A stretch of 29,146 nucleotides of DNA from Clostridium sp. CAG:465 (GTDB lineage: Bacteria > Bacillota > Clostridia > TANB77 > CAG-465): NCBI GenBank assembly GCA_000433755.1, contig FR891253.1:1-29146 (forward strand). The letters are read 5' to 3'. Below the pieces are notes generated by a model. It saw nothing but the letters and a program-made list of their open reading frames with translations, did not search any database and was not told the origin of the DNA. The first letter of the stretch is position 1. Each line of letters starts with the position of its first letter. This document shows positions 22,643 through 29,146 of the stretch, in pieces. The translations under genes and the position numbers were made by a program.

Positions 22643-24238
22643 TTATAACTTCTCACAAAATTCTTTTAACATAACTTTTTGATATTCATGATACATATTA
22701 TCAATATGTTCTTCAGGTTTTGCCCATAAAATAGGATGATTTTTTTCTATAGGTTCACATACCTTTTCATCAAATTTAGCAGTATATATTGTAGCATTTA
22801 TTTTTAAATAACCTCTACTAGAATTGTACTCATATGAAATTATATCATCAAATAATTTTATATCCTTTAATTTATATCCTGTTTCTTCAATCATTTCACG
22901 ATTTAGCGTCTCTAATGCTGTTTCATTTTCTTCAGTACCACCGCCAAAGAAAAAATATTTTCCATCATTTGTAATAGCAACATTTCCATTATCATCACAA
23001 ATCATAGCATATGCACATTTTCTTTCCCTATATTTTATACTAGGATTTTTTTTACATATTATCCTCTTTTTTTTATGAGTTCTCATATATATAAGTCTAT
23101 AACATAAAACTAATTGAAAAGCCATAAATATCACTGAAAGTCCAAACATATATCTTAGTCCTTTTATAAACATGATTCCACAAAACGAAACACCAATTGC
23201 TTCTCCTAAAAATCTAACAATATACCTTAAATTTGTAAATTCTAATTGATACTTTGTATCCACTGAATTTATATATGGACCGTCACACACATTCTCATAA
23301 GCATCTCCAATAAAAATAGACCACGATATTGCAATAAATGTGATTAACATGCTGTTAGTAAGAAATGCAAGTAAATATCCAATAAATCTAATTCCGAATT
23401 TTATTGTCATCGTTATATAATCATTTTTAGGTGTTAAGAATTTAAGTGCTATTATTCCAAAGACATCAGCAGCAAGTCCTATTGCAAGGAAATAATTTGT
23501 AGCCAAGCTATCTGAAAAAGAATAATAATCCGTAAGAGTTAACATCTTTAAGCCAAGCGCTGTTGAGTTAGCTATTGTAGTTATAAAAACATAAATTAAA
23601 TATATGGTTAATATTTTATCTTTTAATACTACATTTTTCATACTCATTTTGTTAACTTTATTACTTTTTATATTTAAATTCTTAATATTTACTGAAAATA
23701 TTATAGCAATAAATAAAAATAGATTTGATATTATTAAACACATGTTATAATTTATAACATTACCTAATATATACTTTCCTATAAATATTCCACCAAATAA
23801 AATTCCTATATCTCTAAATAAATACTCAGTAAGCTTTCTTTTACTATATAAAGTATTACTTTTTTTAATTGTTGTTATTAATGGATATATACTAGTTATT
23901 ACAATATATTCCATGACAAGATCAATGGCTATACATATATTAATTATATTATTTAATCCACTATGATTTAGAAAACAAATTAAAATTACATTTATAAATT
24001 TAATAATAAGGGCAACTATAACAGTATTCTTTAGTCTTTTTAGACCAATATATCTTCCTATAAATAATATTCCTAGTACACTTATACATGTCCCTATACT
24101 AATTATGCTACTAATATTTTCAATGCTAAAGCCATTATCTTGTAGCCATAATTGCCTAAAATTTCCCCATAATCCAATTGAAATGCTAAAAGCTGCCAGC
24201 ATTATTAAGATAATATTTTCATTCTTTATTTTTTTCAC
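22643..24238 (-). CDS. MFS-like transporter fused to a Nudix hydrolase domain
   Basis: The 531-residue protein has two parts. Residues 1-385 form about 11-12 membrane helices in a major-facilitator-like arrangement. After a lysine-rich cytoplasmic stretch (KKKRIICKK), residues 405-530 are a Nudix domain with a complete box GX5EX7REUXEEXGU: Gly433, Glu439, Arg447-Glu448, Glu451-Glu452, Gly454 (FFFGGGTEEN, then NREMIEETGY). Nudix enzymes hydrolyse nucleoside diphosphates linked to another group. The intact box predicts activity on the cytoplasmic face. The start is given as GTG 24238, which has AGAGG 8 nt upstream; TTG 24242-24244 lies too close to that site. It sits between recJ and the RdgB-like gene in one operon. 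The helix count and transport direction are uncertain. Confidence 0.85.
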   Translation of the reverse strand: MKKIKNENIILIMLAAFSISIGLWGNFRQLWLQDNGFSIENISSIISIGTCISVLGILFIGRYIGLKRLKNTVIVALIIKFINVILICFLNHSGLNNIINICIAIDLVMEYIVITSIYPLITTIKKSNTLYSKRKLTEYLFRDIGILFGGIFIGKYILGNVINYNMCLIISNLFLFIAIIFSVNIKNLNIKSNKVNKMSMKNVVLKDKILTIYLIYVFITTIANSTALGLKMLTLTDYYSFSDSLATNYFLAIGLAADVFGIIALKFLTPKNDYITMTIKFGIRFIGYLLAFLTNSMLITFIAISWSIFIGDAYENVCDGPYINSVDTKYQLEFTNLRYIVRFLGEAIGVSFCGIMFIKGLRYMFGLSVIFMAFQLVLCYRLIYMRTHKKKRIICKKNPSIKYRERKCAYAMICDDNGNVAITNDGKYFFFGGGTEENETALETLNREMIEETGYKLKDIKLFDDIISYEYNSSRGYLKINATIYTAKFDEKVCEPIEKNHPILWAKPEEHIDNMYHEYQKVMLKEFCEKL

Positions 24239-24300
24239 TCTCAAACCTCTTTATATTCATTCTTGTTAACTTCGTTAATAACTAATTTAGGATATTATTA

Positions 24301-25983
24301 CTATCCATTTACAGATTTTTTAAAATCTTGTAATATTAATTGTATAGTCCTTGGGGTTGTATATGTGTTAATATCAATACTACAAAGTACATCAACTTTA
24401 TCACCAAGCCTAAGCTCATCTCTCCTATTTCCTTGAGAAAATGCTAATGCTTCTATCTGATACTTATCATCTCTTAATGTAAGTTTTAAGTGTTTTTCTT
24501 CTTTAATTGTTCTAATTGATTGTACTTTTAATCCTTTATACATAAATAAAGGCTCTCTGTTTGCTTGTCCATATGGTTTTAATATATTAATATCTTTTAA
24601 TAAATTAACATTTAAATCTCTATAATCAATTCTTTCATCAACAGGAATTATTTGTTTTACTTCTCCTGTCATTGAGGCTGTTACAACTTTTTCAAATAAA
24701 TCTGTAAATTCTTCAATCTTGCTTTCATCAATACTTAAACCTGCTGCAAGCTCATGCCCACCAAACTGAATTAAAGATTCCTTACATTTTGTTAAAGTAT
24801 CATACAAAGAAAAACCTGTTGGACATCTTCCAGATCCTCTTACGACTCCATTTTCTTTTGTTAGTAAAATTACTGGTTTGTAATATATACTTACAAGCCT
24901 TGATGCAACTATACCTATTACTCCATTATGCCAATTTTCATTATATAGTACAATACTATTTTTTAAATCTAAATGATTTTTTTGTATCATTTTTTCAGCC
25001 GCATCAAATATTTTCTTTTCTACTTGTTGCCTTTTGGTATTTTGATTATTTAATTTTGTAGCCAAACTATCTGCAACGCTCTTGTCTTTCTCTAATAATA
25101 ACTCAACTGCTACTCCTGCATTTCCCATTCTTCCACATGCATTTATTCGAGGAGCCATTCCGAAAGATACCATTGTACTATCTATATTTTTAAAATTAAT
25201 AATATTAAGTAAAGATTTAAGTCCTAAATTTTTAGTTTCTTTCATCATTTCAAGCCCATACTTAGATATTATCCTATTTTCATCTACAAGTGGTACTATA
25301 TCCGAAATTGTACCTACTGCAACAATATCTAAATATTTTAAGTAACTATCTTTTGGCATGTTATATTTTTGTGCTAATGCTGTTATACATTTAAATGCTA
25401 CGCCAACACCTGCAAGCATAGAAAAAGTTTCATCATCCTTTTGTTTTGGATTTACAATACACACTGCCTCAGGTAATTTATCTGCACATTCATGGTGGTC
25501 AGTTATACACATATCAAGACCTATACTTTTTGCATAATTTACTTCTTCTACTGCTGTTATTCCACAATCAACAGTTATTACCAATTTTACTCCTTCATTT
25601 TTTATTTTATCTAAAGCTCCTGTATTTACACCATAACCTTCCATAAGTCTATCTGGTAGATAATAAATTACATTTATGCCAAGTTTTTTTAGAAATTTAT
25701 ACATTACAGTTATACTAGTTATACCATCAACATCATAGTCACCGTATATACATATTTTTTCATTATTTTCTTTTGCTTTATTAATTCTTTCAACAAATTT
25801 TTCCATATCTTTCATTTTATATGGATCCTTTAAATCTTCAATTGTTCCATTTAAAAACATATCAACATCTTCAATTTCTCTGGCTAAAATTAGTTTTGCA
25901 AGCATCTCAGATATGTTATATTTCATTACTAATTCATTAATCTTTTCTTTATCATATTTTTTTACACTCCATACTTTTTGCAT
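24301..25983 (-). CDS. recJ: Single-stranded-DNA-specific exonuclease RecJ
   Basis: 5'-3' exonuclease acting on single-stranded DNA in recombination and mismatch or base repair. The 560-residue protein carries the DHH-superfamily motifs: CIYGDYDVDGITS (78-90), TVDCGIT, ITDHHECADKLP with DHH at 162-164, and the DHHA1 motif GGHELAAGLSI near the C-terminal third, followed by an OB-type domain. The length is that of the short clostridial form and lacks the extra C-terminal domain of the longer Bacillus protein. ATG follows AAGGGAGATATT. A TTGTAA-18 nt-TATATT promoter candidate lies 52-81 nt upstream. It begins the long minus-strand run that includes rel. Confidence 0.95.
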   Translation of the reverse strand: MQKVWSVKKYDKEKINELVMKYNISEMLAKLILAREIEDVDMFLNGTIEDLKDPYKMKDMEKFVERINKAKENNEKICIYGDYDVDGITSITVMYKFLKKLGINVIYYLPDRLMEGYGVNTGALDKIKNEGVKLVITVDCGITAVEEVNYAKSIGLDMCITDHHECADKLPEAVCIVNPKQKDDETFSMLAGVGVAFKCITALAQKYNMPKDSYLKYLDIVAVGTISDIVPLVDENRIISKYGLEMMKETKNLGLKSLLNIINFKNIDSTMVSFGMAPRINACGRMGNAGVAVELLLEKDKSVADSLATKLNNQNTKRQQVEKKIFDAAEKMIQKNHLDLKNSIVLYNENWHNGVIGIVASRLVSIYYKPVILLTKENGVVRGSGRCPTGFSLYDTLTKCKESLIQFGGHELAAGLSIDESKIEEFTDLFEKVVTASMTGEVKQIIPVDERIDYRDLNVNLLKDINILKPYGQANREPLFMYKGLKVQSIRTIKEEKHLKLTLRDDKYQIEALAFSQGNRRDELRLGDKVDVLCSIDINTYTTPRTIQLILQDFKKSVNG

Positions 25984-26034
25984 AATATCTCCCTTCTAAA
26001 AAATATATAATTTAACACTTACATTTTACTACAA

Positions 26035-26064
26035 AATATAATAAAAATAAAGGGAATTTTACAA
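26035..26064 (-). promoter_or_regulatory. Candidate promoter of the recJ-rel operon
   Basis: On the minus strand TTGTAA (26064-26059), 18-nt spacer, TATATT (26040-26035). The match is moderate; TAGTAAAAT closer to the gene is an alternative. Confidence 0.4.
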
Positions 26065-26192
26065 AAAATATTTAGATAAAAAAGTTTAAAATTAATAATT
26101 TATATTTAAGTATCAATTACTATATTTGCAAACATTTTTTGAATACTTCATTTTATTTGACAAAACCAACTCATAAATATAATAATAAAAGA

Positions 26193-26238
26193 TAAATTAA
26201 AAGGAATGAGAACTGTAAAATACAGAATTCATTCCTAA
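26193..26238 (-). terminator. Terminator of the TetR gene
   Basis: AGGAATGA (26202-26209) pairs with TCATTCCT (26229-26236), with an inner CTGTAAAATACAG hairpin. On the minus strand TTTTAATTT follows. It starts 5 nt after the TetR stop. Confidence 0.75.
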
Positions 26239-26242
26239 TTTA

Positions 26243-26809
26243 TTATTTTATATAACTTTGTCCAAATATAAGTTTTATAAGATGATCACATAATTCTTGT
26301 GAAGTCATACCACTGCTATCTTTAATCCAATATGTAACTGATGATATTACAGCACCTGCATAAAACTCTGCCACTAGGTTTATAGGTACTTCATGTTTAA
26401 CTCCACTTTTTTCTTCTTTTTGCAGCATTTTATAAATATACAACACACATGTACTATTAAACATTTTATAAAAACTAGTATTGTCGTTTTTTATAAGCAT
26501 GGCTTTAAACTTTTCCTTGTTTCCTTCAATATAACATACTAATGCCATTATCATATTTGTATAGAATTCATGTATACTTGTATAATTTGCAGGTTCCATT
26601 TTTTCAGTGATTTCTTTTTCAGCTTCTTTTATGCAATATTCAAGTAAATCATATTTATCATCAAAATGACTATAAAATGTTGTTCTATGAACCATTGCAA
26701 CATTACATATATCATTTATTTTTATTTCTTCAAACGACTTTTTAGTCATCATTTCAAGCAAAGCTTCTTTTAACAATTTTAAAGTTCTTGTTTTTCTTAA
26801 ATCTTCCAT
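26243..26809 (-). CDS. TetR-family transcriptional regulator
   Basis: The 188-residue regulator has an N-terminal helix-turn-helix (about 5-55): RTLKLLKEALLEMMTKKSF, then INDICNVAMVHRTTFYSHFDDKYDLLEY, the TetR signature. The C-terminal ligand-binding half (about 70-188) resembles the TetR_C type found in regulators next to YhgE/Pip genes. ATG 26809 with GGTGAT 4 nt upstream is preferred; ATG 26821 is in frame and has no ribosome site. It is divergent from the YhgE/Pip gene, and the 166-bp gap between them contains three TATACAATTGTA-like palindromes that overlap the promoters. It probably represses both itself and the neighbour. The ligand is unknown. Confidence 0.92.
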   Translation of the reverse strand: MEDLRKTRTLKLLKEALLEMMTKKSFEEIKINDICNVAMVHRTTFYSHFDDKYDLLEYCIKEAEKEITEKMEPANYTSIHEFYTNMIMALVCYIEGNKEKFKAMLIKNDNTSFYKMFNSTCVLYIYKMLQKEEKSGVKHEVPINLVAEFYAGAVISSVTYWIKDSSGMTSQELCDHLIKLIFGQSYIK

Positions 26810-26842
26810 TTTTATCACCATTTACATTTTATAACATTTTTA

Positions 26843-26915
26843 TACAATTGTAAAGATAATATACAATTGTATATATACTTTTGCATATGTTATATAGATA
26901 GTATACATTTGTATA
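26843..26915. promoter_or_regulatory. Operator cluster between TetR and YhgE/Pip genes
   Basis: Three related palindromes lie in the divergent gap: TACAATTGTA (26843-26852), ATATACAATTGTATAT (26859-26874, a 16-bp perfect palindrome) and TATACATTTGTATA (26902-26915, one central mismatch). The first two have centres 19 bp apart. TTGTAT (26867-26872) with TTATAT 17 nt later is a candidate YhgE promoter overlapping the second palindrome. On the minus strand TTTACA with TATAAA 15 nt away is a candidate TetR promoter over the first. Binding by the adjacent TetR is inferred. Confidence 0.65.
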
Positions 26916-26975
26916 TAAAATGTAGTGGTATTTTTCAGAAAAAAATATATAATATCCTAGCGAGGTGAATTTTAA

Positions 26976-28973
26976 ATGAAAGATACAAAAGCAATGAAAA
27001 TAATAATATTAGTTGCAGTAATAATCATACCAATAATGTATAGTTTCTTTTACCTAAAAGCCTTCTGGGATCCATATGGTAATCTTAAAGATATGAAGGT
27101 GGCTATTGTAAATCTAGATGAAGGAGAAAATAACGAAAATCTTGGTAATGATTTAGTAAATAACTTAAAAGAAAAGGATGTAATGACATTTACGGAACTT
27201 AAAGACAAAGATAAAGCATATGACGAACTTGTAGATGGAAAATATTACGCAACAATTACTATACCTAAAGATTTTACGACTTCTTTAAATAATGCTGATA
27301 AAAAAGATAGAAAAACTGTTACTTTAACTTACTCTCCAAACCAAAAGAGTAATTATCTTGCATCTCAAATTATTGCAAAGGTAGTTACAAGTGTTGAAAG
27401 TGAACTTAAAGGACAAATAAGTCAAAAAACTGTTTCAAAACTTTCTGATAAACTAAACGAAGTTCCAGATAGTTTACAAAAAATTTCTGATGGAGGTGCT
27501 AAACTTCAAGATGGTGCTCTTACTTTACAAAATGCAATGAATACACTTTTATCAGGTACCAATACTTTAAAAGAAAATTACACAACATTTGATAATGGTG
27601 TAACTTCATGTTATGATGGTTCAATAAAATTAAATAATGGTATTATTTCATTATCAAAAGGTATAAATTCAATATCTGATGGTATAAATTTATTAAATAA
27701 TAGTACAAAAAATATTTCAACTCTTACATCAAGTGCAAATACAATTGCAAATAATACAAATGCTCTTTCAAATGGTATCTCATCATATGTAGATACTGTA
27801 AATAACTCACTTAATGGAGTATCTTCTCAAGTATCCACAGTATCAGCTGATGTGCAAAAGTTACTTGCATCTAATCCAGAATTATATGCAAATTCTAACT
27901 TTCAAAAATTATTAGGTGATTTGAATGGAATATCTACTTCAACGTCACAAGTAGCAAAATTAAAAGAGGCTGGAAATGATATAAAAGCAAACACAAGTAA
28001 CTTAAATACAGCTATTTCAACATTTAGTAGTAAAGCTCAAAGTTTAAATAACTTACAAGCTGGCGTAAGTACTCTTGCAAATGGCGTGAATAGTTTAAAA
28101 CCAGGTAGTGATGAACTTGTAAACGGTAGTTCAAATTTAAATCAAGGATTAAATAAATTAAATGATAGTTCAAAACAAATACTCGATGGAATTAATACCT
28201 TAAATAATGGTGCAAGTCAGATATCAAGTGGTAACACTGAACTTGTAAATGGTATAACTACTTTTAAGAATGAAATTGATACTTCAAACGAAAATACTAA
28301 AGAAGAACTTAAAAATTTAGATGGTCTTGATGAATATGTAAAAAATCCTGTTAGCATCAATGAAGAAGATTTTGGTGAAGTCTCTTCATATGGTGTAGGA
28401 TTTGCTCCTTATTTCATGTCAATTTCACTATGGGTTGGTGGTTTAATACTTATTATAGTATTATACTTTGATCCAGATGATAGATTTAAAAAACTTGGAA
28501 GAAACGCAAATAATAAATTCTTAAGAACAGCTCTATATGCTGTAATTGGTGTAGCTCAAGGTATTGTTCTTGGAGTTGTACTAAAATTAACTCTTGGATT
28601 TAGTACTACAAATTTACTTTTATATTATTTATCTTGTGTACTAATTTCTCTTACTTTCTTAAGCATAATACACTTCTTACTTGTTTACTTTAAAGATGTT
28701 GGTAAATTCTTAAGTATACTATTTTTAGTATTACAACTTGCAGCAAGTGGTGGTACTTTTCCAATAGAAACTGTACCTAAAGCTTTTCAAGCAATATCAC
28801 CATTTATGCCAATGACATATTCTGTAAGACTTGTAAAAGAATGCATTATAACAGCTAATTCTAGTATGATTATAAAAAATGTAATTATACTTGCTTCTAT
28901 AATGATATTCTTCTTTGGTATTTCATTTATTATTGATTTAATAAATAAAAACAAAGCTAAAGAGAGTAATTAA
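26976..28973 (+). CDS. YhgE/Pip family membrane protein
   Basis: The 665-residue protein has the layout of the YhgE/phage infection protein family. A membrane helix lies at about 8-30 (IIILVAVIIIPIMYSFFYL), followed by WDPYGNLKDMKVAIVNLDEG, the family's start of the extracellular domain. A long outside region (to about 470) has repeats of S-G-x-x-L-x-x-G spacing (QDGALTLQNAMNTLLSGTN, LNNGIISLSKGINSISDG), forming coiled coil. A C-terminal ABC-2-type block of five to six helices follows (about 480-655). Relatives are phage receptors, EsaA components of type VII secretion, or exporters; no type VII genes are seen here. ATG follows GCGAGGTGAA. It is probably controlled by the divergent TetR and ends at a strong terminator. 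Confidence 0.92.
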   Translation: MKDTKAMKIIILVAVIIIPIMYSFFYLKAFWDPYGNLKDMKVAIVNLDEGENNENLGNDLVNNLKEKDVMTFTELKDKDKAYDELVDGKYYATITIPKDFTTSLNNADKKDRKTVTLTYSPNQKSNYLASQIIAKVVTSVESELKGQISQKTVSKLSDKLNEVPDSLQKISDGGAKLQDGALTLQNAMNTLLSGTNTLKENYTTFDNGVTSCYDGSIKLNNGIISLSKGINSISDGINLLNNSTKNISTLTSSANTIANNTNALSNGISSYVDTVNNSLNGVSSQVSTVSADVQKLLASNPELYANSNFQKLLGDLNGISTSTSQVAKLKEAGNDIKANTSNLNTAISTFSSKAQSLNNLQAGVSTLANGVNSLKPGSDELVNGSSNLNQGLNKLNDSSKQILDGINTLNNGASQISSGNTELVNGITTFKNEIDTSNENTKEELKNLDGLDEYVKNPVSINEEDFGEVSSYGVGFAPYFMSISLWVGGLILIIVLYFDPDDRFKKLGRNANNKFLRTALYAVIGVAQGIVLGVVLKLTLGFSTTNLLLYYLSCVLISLTFLSIIHFLLVYFKDVGKFLSILFLVLQLAASGGTFPIETVPKAFQAISPFMPMTYSVRLVKECIITANSSMIIKNVIILASIMIFFFGISFIIDLINKNKAKESN

Positions 28974-28981
28974 AAAGCAAG

Positions 28982-29027
28982 AAAAACAAGGCATGTAATT
29001 AATTTGGTTACTTGCCTTGTTTTTTAT
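28982..29027. terminator. Bidirectional terminator after the YhgE/Pip gene
   Basis: AAAAACAAGGCA (28982-28993) pairs with TGCCTTGTTTTT (29013-29024), with an inner GTAA/TTAC pair. T runs follow in both directions, so it can serve the YhgE gene and the converging gene from the right edge. Confidence 0.88.
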
Positions 29028-29065
29028 TATTTTAAATTTAATTTATACCACAAGAATATTCTGTG

Positions 29066-29146
29066 CTACTTGATATATAGTCTAAGTCGAAAAACTAAAT
29101 AGCCATCGTGCCATGTTCTGTTTCCTACACTACGACATGAAACAGA
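29066..29146 (-). CDS. C-terminal tail of a surface-type protein, 5' end missing
   Basis: An open minus-strand frame enters from the window edge and ends in TAG at 29068-29066 after 26 codons; the tail reads RTWHDGYLVFRLRLYIK. The FR-x-x-LYIK ending after a glycine/aromatic stretch resembles the C-termini of large secreted Ig-like or formylglycine-enzyme-like proteins of gut Clostridia. It faces a bidirectional terminator. The fragment is too short to name the protein, and chance openness is possible. Confidence 0.45.
   Translation of the reverse strand, partial: SVSCRSVGNRTWHDGYLVFRLRLYIK

Noticed and set aside
17083..26180. AACTCATAAATA shared by the gaps near 17085 and 26169
   Set aside because: A 12-base match in very AT-rich spacers is expected by chance and the flanks differ.
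1..29146. CRISPR arrays, tRNA or rRNA genes, prophage or integration sites
   Set aside because: I saw no regularly spaced direct repeats, no tRNA-like cloverleaf or rRNA sequence, and no integrase or phage genes.

Overview
The window is very AT-rich DNA from a Gram-positive, endospore-forming member of the Clostridia. The support is a full-length SpoIVA, strong AGGAGG-type ribosome binding sites, sigma-A promoters with TTGACA/TATAAT hexamers, U-tract terminators, a VanW protein, a YhgE/Pip protein and several secreted wall-type proteins. TGA is used as a stop, so this is not a mollicute. I cannot place it to genus. Most of it is ordinary chromosome, with two truncated surface-protein genes at the edges.

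Layout. Positions 1-858 hold the 5' part of a secreted dockerin-like protein that runs off the left edge. It follows pyrG (minus strand), an isolated 52-aa gene with its own perfect promoter and terminator, and a membrane-anchored J-domain protein (plus strand). Then come spoIVA and a sortase-type FIVAR surface protein (both minus). Divergent from these are pyk and rpmB (plus). A patatin-like lipase, a 330-bp region rich in inverted repeats, cls, tgt, an unknown three-helix membrane protein and queA follow on the minus strand. Next are a two-gene unit (VanW plus a protein with three copies of an unrecognised ~106-residue repeat), a 6S RNA gene on the plus strand, and a long minus-strand run: recJ, MFS-Nudix fusion, RdgB-like, rel, metallo-beta-lactamase fold hydrolase, ung, PHP phosphoesterase. 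At the right a TetR regulator and a YhgE/Pip membrane protein are divergently transcribed across a region with three operator-like palindromes. A 26-codon tail of another surface-type gene enters from the right edge.

How the genes relate. queA and tgt both serve queuosine tRNA modification, but a strong terminator and a small membrane gene separate them. The recJ-rel-hydrolase order is the usual clostridial arrangement. Here the place where apt is usually found holds a transporter-Nudix fusion and a divergent RdgB-like protein, so the locus combines nucleotide clean-up with (p)ppGpp synthesis. The Rel protein has lost the HD signature of its hydrolase domain while its synthetase motif is intact. 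The best candidates for undescribed biology are the triple-repeat protein, the transporter-Nudix fusion cluster, the hydrolase-degenerate Rel, the highly expressed 52-aa orphan and the structured region at 10340-10560.
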